Below, piece after piece: positions 1 to 7,818 of a stretch of DNA of 38,267 bases. Source of the DNA: WTJH01 sp049598145 (GTDB taxonomy: Bacteria > Bacteroidota > Bacteroidia > Flavobacteriales > Flavobacteriaceae); NCBI GenBank assembly GCA_049598145.1, contig JBMYNJ010000005.1, forward strand, positions 1-38,267. Reading direction: 5' to 3'. Position numbers and translations under genes: made by a program. A model generated the notes under the pieces. That model was not told the DNA's origin and searched no databases. It worked only from the letters and a program-made list of their open reading frames with translations. Position 1 is the first letter of the stretch. Each line of letters starts with the position of its first letter.

Positions 1-2
1 CC

Positions 3-2132
3 CAACAATTCACATCGACCGACCGAACCGTTGATATGGGAACCCTACAGCTCGTCCAAGAAGCATTTGCCTTAGAGGGGGTCAAGCTCACAGGGAAAAA
101 AAGAGCATATCTCAAAAAAATTGATCGTACAGTGATTGATTTAGAGGAAGATAGCTCTACTGCTGGAGCTACCATTTTAGATGTCTTGGAGCGTACCCCG
201 GGACTCATTGTTAATCGGCAGAATGAATCGATAGCCATGCTGGGAAAAAATGGTGTACAAGTAATGATTAACGGGAAAATAAGTTACATGCCGGCAGCGG
301 CTTTAGTTCAGTTCTTGAATGGAATTAATGCTGAAAATGCTAAAAGCATAGAATTAATTACTACTCCTCCAGCAAAATTGGATGCCGAAGGAAATGCAGG
401 GTATATTAACATTGAGCTCAAAGAAGGGGTGAACGAGGGATATAATGGAAATGCGACTTCTTCCTTAAGTTTAGGAGACTCAAAAACCATCCAAAACGGA
501 GGCATAAACTTTAATGTTAAAGCTGAAAAGTCCAGCTTAGTATTTAATTACAGCTACACCAAAAATCAACTGCCCTATGTGTTGGATTTTTCACGATCAT
601 TACTCGAAAATCAAACGCCTCAAGAGACACAAACAGATGCTACCCGAGACAACAATCGACGCGTCCAAAATCTGCGATTTTCCTATAATTATCAAATGAG
701 TGAACGTGTTAATTTCGGAACGATCGTGTCGGGTTATTCCAATGCTTATCGCATGTCTGAAAACAAGTTGGTTCAAATCCAAAGTAGGGGATTAACAGAA
801 GATTTTTACTTCACCACAGAAGACAATTTCTGGGAAAATGCACAGATCGGGGCTTTTTTAACCTATCAATGGAGTGATGATCAACAATTGGAATTTAGCT
901 TTGATTATCTGAAATATGCCAACGACCAGCCGATGGATTATAGTATTACTTTGGATCGGACCGGAGCCAATCAGCAATTGGATTTAGATTCAACCAAAGA
1001 GTCTCCATTCAACATTTTTGTCTATGCCTTAGATTATGAAAAAACCTTAGGGGAGTCTACTGAATTTATCTCTGGAATTAAGTTCGTTGAGAATGACTTT
1101 AGAAACACCAATGAGCTTTTTAGAAATAACCAAAGAGACCCTAACTTTGCATCGGACAGTCAGTTAGATGAAACTGTTGCTGCGGCTTATGCTCAAATCA
1201 AAAGCGATCTCAGCCCTCAAATAAGTATGCAAGCCGGATTGCGTTATGAACATACTCAAACTCAAGTAAATTCTTTAATTACGAACCAAAAGTTAGTGGA
1301 TCGGTCTTATGGAAATTTGTTCCCCTCTGTATATTTTGGGTATAAAATCAATGATTTTAATAACCTCAATATTTCTGCCAGTCGGCGTATAAATCGTCCT
1401 GCATTTACAGATATGGCGCCTTTTGTTTGGTTTGTCGATTTAAATCAAGCATTTCAGGGAAATGTGAGTTTAAGACCTTCCTACACCAATAACCTTCAAT
1501 TAGACTATCGTTTTAAATCTTTGAATCTTAGTTTACAATATACCCGAGAGACCGACGGAATTAGCAGATTTCAACCCCAAATAGACCCCAACGGTTTTGT
1601 AACAGTGATTCCTGATAATATAGACTTGCAAAATACATTCAGTGCTGTTTTAAGCTATTCTTTCTATCCTATCTCTGTTTGGAATTTACGTTGTTTTACC
1701 ACTTTTTCACAAACTCGATTAGAAAATAATATTGATGGAAATCTATATGTCAATGACAATTCGAATATTCGACTAAATTTAAATAATGACTTCACCTTCG
1801 AAAAAGGATTCAGCTTCCAAGTTTGGGGGTTTTATCAGTCCAAATCTGTCTTTGGGATAAACATGATGAAAGCTATGACGTCTTTAAATATTTCCCTTCA
1901 AAAAAAGCATAAAAACTTCACCTATACATTAAATGGAAGTAATTTACTGGACATGCAGAAATATCGATTTGAAACCAAGGGCGTAATTGACGATTATTCT
2001 CAAAATATCATTTTTGACGCAATCCCTCCTCAAATCAAGTTTTCAGTGGCCTATAGTTTTGGAAATCAGAATATTAAAAAAATAAAACTGAAGGACAAGG
2101 AAGAAGCCTCGCGAATTGAAATAACACGTTAA
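3..2132 (+). CDS. Outer-membrane beta-barrel receptor, TonB-dependent type, 5'-truncated by window edge
   Basis: The reading frame is open from base 3, so the true start, signal peptide and probably a carboxypeptidase-like regulatory domain lie outside the window. An ATG at 36 exists but falls in mid-domain. The visible part begins at the plug: a VKLTGKKR segment like the usual 'VxITGKKP' stretch, then TILDVLERTPGLIVNRQ, IAMLGKNGVQVMINGK and an ELITTPPAKLDAEGNAGYIN stretch. About 550 residues follow with the alternating polar/aromatic pattern of barrel strands. The C-terminus is a basic tail (IKKIKLKDKEEAS) instead of a terminal aromatic residue. This matches the Bacteroidota outer-membrane beta-barrel family (PF14905 type), which is TonB-linked. 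Substrate is unknown. It runs convergent to the next gene. Confidence 0.85.
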   Translation, partial: QQFTSTDRTVDMGTLQLVQEAFALEGVKLTGKKRAYLKKIDRTVIDLEEDSSTAGATILDVLERTPGLIVNRQNESIAMLGKNGVQVMINGKISYMPAAALVQFLNGINAENAKSIELITTPPAKLDAEGNAGYINIELKEGVNEGYNGNATSSLSLGDSKTIQNGGINFNVKAEKSSLVFNYSYTKNQLPYVLDFSRSLLENQTPQETQTDATRDNNRRVQNLRFSYNYQMSERVNFGTIVSGYSNAYRMSENKLVQIQSRGLTEDFYFTTEDNFWENAQIGAFLTYQWSDDQQLEFSFDYLKYANDQPMDYSITLDRTGANQQLDLDSTKESPFNIFVYALDYEKTLGESTEFISGIKFVENDFRNTNELFRNNQRDPNFASDSQLDETVAAAYAQIKSDLSPQISMQAGLRYEHTQTQVNSLITNQKLVDRSYGNLFPSVYFGYKINDFNNLNISASRRINRPAFTDMAPFVWFVDLNQAFQGNVSLRPSYTNNLQLDYRFKSLNLSLQYTRETDGISRFQPQIDPNGFVTVIPDNIDLQNTFSAVLSYSFYPISVWNLRCFTTFSQTRLENNIDGNLYVNDNSNIRLNLNNDFTFEKGFSFQVWGFYQSKSVFGINMMKAMTSLNISLQKKHKNFTYTLNGSNLLDMQKYRFETKGVIDDYSQNIIFDAIPPQIKFSVAYSFGNQNIKKIKLKDKEEASRIEITR

Positions 2133-2323
2133 TTCAAATTTCTTCAGTGTAAGCATGAGAGCAGCCGAATCCTCTTGACCTCTTAAGTAGAGGTATAAGG
2201 GATGAATTGATGAGCAACAAATCGGCATGTTTCATGATTAATGGAAACTACTAAAATCCGATAAAATTCAGTTGCATTAAAAAAACAATAGCCCCGCCGA
2301 CTATAAAAAATAGAATCGCTGCC

Positions 2324-3175
2324 TTATTCTGTAGATCTTACCCGAAGGAATTCTTCTTCATCTTCCATCCAAACAAAATCGCTATTCACTTCTCCTGTAA
2401 CAGGATTGAAGAACAACTCTAAATATTTTATAATACGAATCCCCTTAACTTTTACTTGTGCAATAAAGGAATGGTAGTGATATTTACTGTAGGGACTCAT
2501 AAAAGTGGAATAGGAATTCCAAATGATGTTTCGGGTATATTCAATGTTGTTATATTTTTGGTTGACATAGTTCTCCACTTTTTCGTTAATGGCTTCTACA
2601 TCTAAAGGGACCATCCCGTTTCTTCCCTGATTTTTGAGTTTAATCATCTGAAGGAATCCTTTATGTTCCGAAACAATTTCATCTAAAGTGGGTGTTTTGG
2701 GCTGATTAGCAATTTTCAAGGCGATAAGGTCTGGGCGGTTTTGCTCTTTATTTAGTGCCTCTGGCTCCAGGTAGAATGTTTGATCTTCATTGGACCATCG
2801 AAAATCCCCATACACCAGTTCGTTAAATGGATTGTATTTTACCTCGACAAACTTAATCCGATCGGTATTCTTAACAATGGCACGTACTATAAATGTATGG
2901 TAATGAAAACGGCTGGAATGACTCGTGTAGGTCTGGTAGGAATCCCAGATGATATTATCGGTAACCTCTACCACATCAGGATATTTCTCCTCAATAAAAA
3001 AGCGAATTTTTCGCTTGATTTCATTAATATTAATGGGAACAATTTCCCCCTTTTGGTGATCTAAACCTTCGTGTTCAATGATAAAATCTTCTATCGTTAC
3101 ATCAATCTTCTGCGCCTCTAAGTAACTGTGTATTCCCAGACACAAGAAAAGAATACAATACAATTTAAACTTCAT
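2324..3175 (-). CDS. Exported protein of unknown function with a tandem-duplicated domain
   Basis: I do not recognise the family. ATG at 3175 gives a clean signal peptide (MKFKLYCILFLCLGIHSYLE, cleavage near AQ); a GTG four codons earlier would spoil it. The mature part is two copies of one domain of about 100 residues. Each has a 'xEHxGxxxx' start, a segment of 'IxxKVxxFIxxKY', the signature NIIWxSYxTxxSxxSxxHYH followed by xFI, and an end of 'NPxxxxVxxDFxW'. The first signature lies near residues 74-96, the second near 216-238. The conserved His-Tyr-His and Trp suggest a ligand or metal site, which is inference. It stands alone on the minus strand, with 155 bases between it and the next upstream minus gene. 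Confidence 0.7.
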   Translation of the reverse strand: MKFKLYCILFLCLGIHSYLEAQKIDVTIEDFIIEHEGLDHQKGEIVPININEIKRKIRFFIEEKYPDVVEVTDNIIWDSYQTYTSHSSRFHYHTFIVRAIVKNTDRIKFVEVKYNPFNELVYGDFRWSNEDQTFYLEPEALNKEQNRPDLIALKIANQPKTPTLDEIVSEHKGFLQMIKLKNQGRNGMVPLDVEAINEKVENYVNQKYNNIEYTRNIIWNSYSTFMSPYSKYHYHSFIAQVKVKGIRIIKYLELFFNPVTGEVNSDFVWMEDEEEFLRVRSTE

Positions 3176-3342
3176 GTTTAACAACACCTTAATAATGGTT
3201 AAATATACGGATTCAACCCCATTCCAGAACTATAACGGGAATAATCGGATTTAAGTATATCATAAAAGTCATCCCTTCAAAAGATCAAGTTTTGGGGTAG
3301 AGAATTCAGGTCACAGATTTTTTCTGTCCTTTGCTATCTATT

Positions 3343-3804
3343 TTAATGGGCTGGTTGGAGATCTTCGATGGATTCCCCTTTTCTACGAATAGCTAATTTA
3401 CAATACGGATTTCCAGAATTCGACTGCGACTCTAACACCACTAATTGCCCGCCTACAGCATCCATCAATTGACGGTCATAATTCATTAACTTATAACAGG
3501 CATGGGCATCACCGGTTCCCCGTAAAGGACAATGCAAGTGAATTTCAGCTTCCACCGTTTCCCCTTTAGGAGGATATACTTTGAAAAATTTTTGCCCATC
3601 GGGAGGCATCATCTCAAGCCAAGCTTGACCTAAATTAGCGAGCTCTTGGAACTTTTTAGGACGATTCAACAAGACATTTAAACGAGCCAAGAGTCCCGTG
3701 AGACTTCGGGTCCAAGAATCGAAAAAAGTGCGACGTGAAAAAGGAGCCAAAAAACGGAGTGTCCACTCAAAAACAATTTGTTTTTCTAATAACTTTTTAA
3801 GCAT
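3343..3804 (-). CDS. Hypothetical protein coupled to the flavin monooxygenase; weak resemblance to ATC-hydrolase-like proteins
   Basis: 153 residues, no signal peptide. The first half is basic and helical. The second half holds HCPLRGTGDAHACYKLMNYD, then a GGQLVVLESQSNSGNPYCKL stretch and IRRKG. The spacing of Cys, Cys, Asp, Gly, Ser and Cys recalls the L-2-amino-thiazoline-4-carboxylate hydrolase-like and V4R-like small domains, but the likeness is loose and I do not assign the function. Its ATG follows the TGA stop of the upstream monooxygenase after one base (TGATATG), so the two are probably made from one transcript by reinitiation. A role in the same oxidation pathway is an inference from this linkage. 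Confidence 0.7.
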   Translation of the reverse strand: MLKKLLEKQIVFEWTLRFLAPFSRRTFFDSWTRSLTGLLARLNVLLNRPKKFQELANLGQAWLEMMPPDGQKFFKVYPPKGETVEAEIHLHCPLRGTGDAHACYKLMNYDRQLMDAVGGQLVVLESQSNSGNPYCKLAIRRKGESIEDLQPAH

Positions 3805-3805
3805 A

Positions 3806-5251
3806 TCAAGAAGTAAAATGCAGTTGTGAATCGGTTAATGATTGAACTCTAAGGGTCCAATAATCTCTAAAATAGTTCTGATATAAACGCCAAGGCAGTT
3901 TTTCTCCTTGCTTGGGAAATTCATCCGCCGAGCGATGAATATAGCCCGAATTGAGATTTAATAAGGGAATGGTTTCCATCGATTGATCCGCAACTTTGGG
4001 GACAAAAGCCCTCAGTTTTTTACGATCCATATAACGCAGTAGTCTCCCGGAATATTCACTCGTCAGATCACTTTTTAAGGTCCAAGAAGCATTGGTGTAG
4101 CCGGCAAAGAAGACACAGTTAGGCAAATCACTAAGCATCAGACCACGATAGGTCAGCCCTTGAGAAAGATCGTAAGGTTTGTGGTCTATAGTGATTTGAG
4201 CACCCCCGAAAGCCAACAATTGAAGACCCGTAGCCGTAATCACTATATCGGCCTCAAGGATTTTTCCAGAATCGAGCATTAATCCCTTTTCAGTGAAACT
4301 TTGAATGGTATCAGTCACAACATCGGCTTTTCCCGACCGTAGAGCTGCAAACAAATCTCCGTCTGGTGCTACGCAAAAACGCTGATCCCAAGGGTTGTAA
4401 TGAGGTTCAAAATGAGGGCGTGCCGGAAAAGCACCTAACTGTTTTTGTGCCCCCTTAATCAAGAGTTTCTTTAATATTTTGGGCCAAATTTTACAGGCCT
4501 GAAAAAAAAGAATTTGTGTGACTATGTTTTTAAGTCGAATCAGGGAATGTGCAGTTTTTTTGGGGAGTATTTTTTTAATCAATCTTGCTATTTTATCCCG
4601 ATTGGGAAACGCCCCTACATAGGTGGGCGAGCGTTGCAACATCGTGATGGATGCCGTTTTCTCAGCCATTTCCGGGACTAGGGTAACTGCCGTAGCTCCA
4701 CTGCCAATTACCACCACTTTTTTTTCGGCATAATCCAAGTCCTCCGGCCAATGCTGAGGATGAATCACTTGTCCTTGAAAATTATCGATCCCTTTGAACT
4801 TAGGGGTGTAGCCATTTTTATAATTGTAATAACCCGTACAAACAAACAAGAATTGAGATTCATAAACAACCGCCTCCTTTTTTTGGGCATCCCAACATTG
4901 GAGTTGCCAATGACAGCTATCGGAGTCATAGTTGGCCTCCTGCACTCGAGTTTTAAAATGTATTTTGTCCTCAATTTTGTACTCAGTAATCGCCTCCTTA
5001 AGGTAACTTAATATGTTTGGGGCATCTGCGAATGACTTAGGATTGTCCCATGTTTTAAAGGAATATCCAAAAGTGTACATGTCTGAATCTGAACGGATCC
5101 CTGGATACTTAAACAAACTCCATGTCCCGCCGATAGAATCACGAGCTTCGAGAATGCGGTAGGTTTTATTGGGGTTTTTCCTTTGAAGATGACAGGCTGC
5201 TCCTATACCGGAAAGGCCAGCACCCACAATGATGATATCGGTTGTATTCAT
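3806..5251 (-). CDS. Flavin-containing monooxygenase, Baeyer-Villiger type
   Basis: 481 residues from the ATG at 5251, which places the FAD motif IIIVGAGLSGIG six residues into the protein as usual; a longer frame to 5296 adds no domain. The Baeyer-Villiger fingerprint FxGxxxHxxxWP is present as FQGQVIHPQHWP (about residues 158-169). The NADPH-binding motif VVVIGSGATAVTLVPEMA follows directly. FCVAPDGDLFAALRSGKADV and DIVITATGLQ are typical of the K+-/cyclohexanone-monooxygenase-like group. The enzyme should insert oxygen into a ketone or oxidise a soft nucleophile using FAD and NADPH in the cytoplasm. The substrate cannot be read. It is the first gene of a two-gene unit with the 153-residue protein and is separated from the Cys-rich gene by a terminator. 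Confidence 0.9.
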   Translation of the reverse strand: MNTTDIIIVGAGLSGIGAACHLQRKNPNKTYRILEARDSIGGTWSLFKYPGIRSDSDMYTFGYSFKTWDNPKSFADAPNILSYLKEAITEYKIEDKIHFKTRVQEANYDSDSCHWQLQCWDAQKKEAVVYESQFLFVCTGYYNYKNGYTPKFKGIDNFQGQVIHPQHWPEDLDYAEKKVVVIGSGATAVTLVPEMAEKTASITMLQRSPTYVGAFPNRDKIARLIKKILPKKTAHSLIRLKNIVTQILFFQACKIWPKILKKLLIKGAQKQLGAFPARPHFEPHYNPWDQRFCVAPDGDLFAALRSGKADVVTDTIQSFTEKGLMLDSGKILEADIVITATGLQLLAFGGAQITIDHKPYDLSQGLTYRGLMLSDLPNCVFFAGYTNASWTLKSDLTSEYSGRLLRYMDRKKLRAFVPKVADQSMETIPLLNLNSGYIHRSADEFPKQGEKLPWRLYQNYFRDYWTLRVQSLTDSQLHFTS

Positions 5252-5274
5252 TCCTACTTTATACGATTCAATAA

Positions 5275-5308
5275 AATACAAAATCGCCCGGTACAAAACC
5301 AGGCGATT
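5275..5308 (-). terminator. Rho-independent terminator after the Cys-rich gene
   Basis: A 10-bp stem, AATCGCCCGG at 5282-5291 against CCAGGCGATT at 5299-5308 with one G-U pair and a 7-base loop, is followed on the minus strand by a T-rich run (TTGTATTTTATT). It ends the crp/Cys-rich transcript and isolates it from the monooxygenase gene. Confidence 0.7.
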
Positions 5309-5348
5309 AATATTTAAGCATTACTTATTGACTCAAAAGTCTACAAGA

Positions 5349-5582
5349 TTATTTTGTCCAAGCAAAACAAAGCATTCCAGGTGCTGCACCGGTAGGATTA
5401 GCACAATTAGCTTTTCCAAATTTCACACAATTAGAACAAGAAGAGGACTTATGAAGGGATGCTTTGGCGGAATGATCTTCACAAGAATTGAGAAGTTCTA
5501 CCGCTGTATGGTGCTTCCCACATTGGAAATCTTGCATCAAGTTTGCACAGTTCAGACATGAAGATACGGTTTGTAAAGACAT
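5349..5582 (-). CDS. Small eight-cysteine protein, two CxxC modules, putative metal binder
   Basis: 77 residues with no signal peptide or membrane segment. Cysteines lie at 9, 12, 21, 34 and again at 49, 52, 60, 72, so the protein is two copies of CxxC-x7/8-C-x11/12-C, each introduced by Ser-Ser-Cys-x-Asn-Cys. Each module has the ligand count of a zinc or iron-sulfur site; that use is inference. Histidines cluster between the modules. The gene starts 53 bases after the Crp/Fnr gene on the same strand with a terminator behind it, so the pair is likely one transcript. It could be a redox or metal partner of that regulator, or a target it controls. No known family is assigned. Confidence 0.7.
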   Translation of the reverse strand: MSLQTVSSCLNCANLMQDFQCGKHHTAVELLNSCEDHSAKASLHKSSSCSNCVKFGKANCANPTGAAPGMLCFAWTK

Positions 5583-5635
5583 AACATTTTATTTTTAAGC
5601 AATTTAACACAGTTATGTCTTAGAATGAATTTAAA

Positions 5636-6250
5636 TTATCCCAATACCTGGATTTGACCTTTGTTTATTGCGATTTTTCCCTCGTTCTCTAACTTCTTTA
5701 GTGTCCGGGTTATCACTTCTCTGGAGGTCGCGATATCTTTAGCGATCTGCGCATGGGTTTTCTGATGAGCAATGTGATCGCCGGATTTAGCGATAGAATT
5801 AAAATAGGTCATCAAACGGTCTTCTATTTTCTGAAAACTAAGTGCTTCAATGGTTTGTAATAAATCCGTATAGCGGTTGACAAACAAATCAATGATTAAG
5901 TCATTAAATTCCTCGTATTTAACTTGCCATTCACGAATTTTAGAGGCGGGCATTAAAAACACCTTGCTGGCCGACTCTGTCATGGCAGAAACTTTACTGA
6001 TTCTTCCGGTAAAACTGGCAATGATGGACATCATACAAGTTTGTCCTGCATCTACATAGTACAATAATAACTCCTTGTTTACATCTTCGTTCTCCACAAA
6101 AACCCGTACAGTTCCCGTTTGAACAAAAGGAACATAATCCATAGTATCTCCCATAGATACCAAGATCTGCCCGGAAGGCACTTCAATCAACTTAGAGGTG
6201 TACTCAATTTCTTCAATCAGTTCTTTTGGAAGTGAATGGAAAGTAAACAT
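5636..6250 (-). CDS. Crp/Fnr-family transcriptional regulator
   Basis: 204 residues from ATG 6250; a GTG at 6277 would lie inside the operator described below, so the ATG is chosen. The N-terminal half is a cyclic-nucleotide-binding-type beta-roll (EVPSGQILVSMGDTMDYVPF, then GTVRVF), followed by a dimerisation helix, and a C-terminal winged helix (HAQIAKDIATSREVITRTLK). The recognition helix SREVITR keeps the Arg-Glu-x3-Arg pattern that contacts TGTGA half sites in E. coli CRP. The beta-roll lacks a recognisable RxS cAMP pocket and has one Cys (in TCMMS), so the signal is unknown and no Fnr-type cluster is evident. It heads a unit with the eight-cysteine protein. Confidence 0.9.
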   Translation of the reverse strand: MFTFHSLPKELIEEIEYTSKLIEVPSGQILVSMGDTMDYVPFVQTGTVRVFVENEDVNKELLLYYVDAGQTCMMSIIASFTGRISKVSAMTESASKVFLMPASKIREWQVKYEEFNDLIIDLFVNRYTDLLQTIEALSFQKIEDRLMTYFNSIAKSGDHIAHQKTHAQIAKDIATSREVITRTLKKLENEGKIAINKGQIQVLG

Positions 6251-6262
6251 TTTAGATCGTTT

Positions 6263-6278
6263 TGTGATTTTTGTCACT
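6263..6278 (-). promoter_or_regulatory. CRP-like palindromic operator at the regulator's own promoter
   Basis: The plus strand reads TGTGA-N6-TCACT at 6263-6278, one base from the perfect CRP consensus TGTGA-N6-TCACA. It lies 12 bases before the regulator's ATG. A -7-like box TACATTTA (minus strand, 6296-6289) would put the transcript start near 6282, so the site would overlap the first transcribed bases and suit autorepression. The match to the Arg-Glu-Arg recognition helix of the encoded protein supports it. Confidence 0.6.
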
Positions 6279-6326
6279 TTTTATTCACTAAATGTAGTAT
6301 AAATTTACATATAACCGTAAACCAAT

Positions 6327-6959
6327 TCAGTCTTGAGAATGCTTCGTTTCTTCACTTTGTTTTCCTTTTCTGTCCTGGTTTTTGATCAAAGCAGCCACAT
6401 CTAATTGGGTGCCTTCTTCGAAATTTTCTGGAACCTCAAAAATGATTTGTTTTCCCAGCTTTTTCTTGAGGTAAATTTTTTGTCCAACCTCTAATCGTAC
6501 CCCGCTCTTGGAAAAGGGCGAAAGGTTTGGATTCATCACATTAGGAATAATTAATGGAATCGGCTTACCGGTTTTATTCACCAAAGTAAAACTGATTTCA
6601 GTATTGTTTCTTAAAGCCAAAGGTTCCTTTGCCTCCCTTCGAGCTTGCAGATCAAGTTCAACTCCCTGAGAATTGGGATTTACTAAACGTAGCTTTTGTT
6701 GGGGGTCTAACTCCACCGCAGTCTTCCCACGGGGGGCTAATCCAAAACCTCCGGTGACTTGATTGCTAAGAGAGTTGACCAGCTTGAATTCAATTGAAAA
6801 AGGGCTTTTATTTTTAATTTGAACCCGTTGATATTTTTCGTCGGGCAAGGAATAATCGATACTGTCTTGTTCAGCAATATAGATGCGCTGCAGTTGCTGT
6901 GCCCCGCTATAGAAGCTTAATAAACAAACGGATATGATTAAAAAAGTAGGGTTTTTCAT
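6327..6959 (-). CDS. Secreted protein of unknown function
   Basis: 210 residues starting with a signal peptide (MKNPTFLIISVCLLSFYSGA, cut before QQ). The rest is predicted beta-rich, with YQRVQIKNKSPFSIEFKLVN and, about 70 residues on, TEISFTLVNKTGKPIPLIIP: two stretches of similar design (charged, Asn-Lys, hydrophobic pair), which suggests two Ig-like sandwich domains. The C-terminus is charged and disordered. There are no cysteines after the signal region. I do not recognise the family. The gene is next to the Crp/Fnr gene but 76 bases upstream of it with its own frame end, and nothing shows a shared function. Confidence 0.65.
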   Translation of the reverse strand: MKNPTFLIISVCLLSFYSGAQQLQRIYIAEQDSIDYSLPDEKYQRVQIKNKSPFSIEFKLVNSLSNQVTGGFGLAPRGKTAVELDPQQKLRLVNPNSQGVELDLQARREAKEPLALRNNTEISFTLVNKTGKPIPLIIPNVMNPNLSPFSKSGVRLEVGQKIYLKKKLGKQIIFEVPENFEEGTQLDVAALIKNQDRKGKQSEETKHSQD

Positions 6960-7161
6960 AAATATTTATTTTAAATCTGATAAAATATCCCTCAAGATAT
7001 TTTAAAATGAAAAAATGCGGTGGTATCCTGTTTTAATTTAGAATTTAACTTTTCAAACGAATCCGTTGGCACGGAAATATAAGGTGACATCCCCCAACTT
7101 TTTTACAGAATGGGTTAGAAACGGTGCAGATCGGAGCTATTTCTTCTTCCAGAATTGTTGA

Positions 7162-7320
7162 CTAAAGCTCTTTCTTAAGATAGGCTTTGGTAAGGCCTTC
7201 GGTTTGTAAAACCGCTATTAATTCATACCCATCCATTCCTAATCTATTCAGATTTTCTTCAGTGATATTGGGTTTTTTGAAGAGTTTATTTTCAAGGGTT
7301 TTATAGGAAAATCTTTTCAT
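7162..7320 (-). CDS. 52-residue DUF4177-like protein
   Basis: ATG at 7320 to TAG at 7162 encodes 52 residues. The pattern FSYKTLENKLF, then LNRLGMDGYELIAV, matches the fold signature of the small DUF4177 family (a strand 'YKxV', a helix 'LNxLGxxGWELV', a second strand). Tyr replaces the usual Trp in GxELV. It begins three bases after the stop of the small membrane-protein gene upstream and has the same strand, so it is the last gene of a three-gene run. No function is known for the family. Confidence 0.65.
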   Translation of the reverse strand: MKRFSYKTLENKLFKKPNITEENLNRLGMDGYELIAVLQTEGLTKAYLKKEL

Positions 7321-7323
7321 AAA

Positions 7324-7509
7324 CTAAGCTCTACGTTTGGGTTTAGTATCTGGAATCCGACCGAAATTCCCGCCTCCGTCGTAATCCACATTATCCACCT
7401 CCAGTTTTTTTTGAGCTTCCGAACGAGATTCCTCAAATGAGTAGCGAGCAGCCAACAATACGGCTCCAAAAACAGCTAACCCCATAACAAATAATACTAA
7501 AGTTCCCAT
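7324..7509 (-). CDS. Small single-pass membrane protein, unknown
   Basis: 61 residues. An N-terminal hydrophobic helix (MGTLVLFVMGLAVFGAVLLA) is followed by a charged, glycine-containing cytoplasmic or periplasmic tail ending in KPKRRA. The basic C-terminus favours an N-out, C-in helix. The ATG overlaps the TAA of the preceding gene by one base (TAATG), and three bases separate its stop from the DUF4177-like gene. That packing is the main argument that it is a real gene. Confidence 0.6.
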   Translation of the reverse strand: MGTLVLFVMGLAVFGAVLLAARYSFEESRSEAQKKLEVDNVDYDGGGNFGRIPDTKPKRRA

Positions 7510-7673
7510 TACTTGGTCATTTGTTTAAAATATCCGCCAGCGGCCAAAATAGAAGGCACCCAAATGCCCACATACATCCCTTCTTCTTTCTGCCCGCTAA
7601 ACCACAAGCCCACAGACAGGCAAAAGCTTACAAAAGCTGCCCCCAGCAGCCAATAATCTGATTTCTTAATCAT
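7509..7673 (-). CDS. Small two-helix membrane protein, unknown
   Basis: 54 residues from ATG 7673; longer starts at 7703 (ATG) and 7742 (GTG) only add a non-hydrophobic leader. MIKKSDYWLLGAAFVSFCLS and GMYVGIWVPSILAAGGYFK form two membrane helices separated by a short GQKEEG loop, with both ends on the inside by the positive-inside rule. It is the first of three overlapping or abutting genes (7673-7162). I recall similar short proteins in other Bacteroidota without a known job, but cannot name the family. Confidence 0.6.
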   Translation of the reverse strand: MIKKSDYWLLGAAFVSFCLSVGLWFSGQKEEGMYVGIWVPSILAAGGYFKQMTK

Positions 7674-7818
7674 TGCAATTAATTTCCCAAAATATACACG
7701 CATTTCTTCAATTACACAAACGACTCCCTCACTGTTAGTCACTTAGGAACCTTAAACCTGTTGAGCCAAGTGGAATTTAAACTTGAAATCGGTAACATGA
7801 TTTTAAGTATAGATTCAA

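Noticed and set aside
2178..2194. Hairpin ACCTCT/AGAGGT between the two convergent genes at the left end
   Set aside because: Only six pairs and no T-tract on either strand, so a terminator call is not justified.
2251..2337. A minus-strand open frame reading NKAAILFFIVGGAIVFLMQL and ending NFIGF, like a membrane helix, overlapping the end of the 283-residue gene
   Set aside because: It has no ATG, GTG or TTG start and is closed by a stop codon upstream. It could be a small-protein relic, but cannot be supported as a gene.
6960..7161. Spacer of about 200 bases between the secreted-protein gene and the DUF4177-like gene
   Set aside because: AT-rich with no frame, stem or promoter I could support beyond chance.
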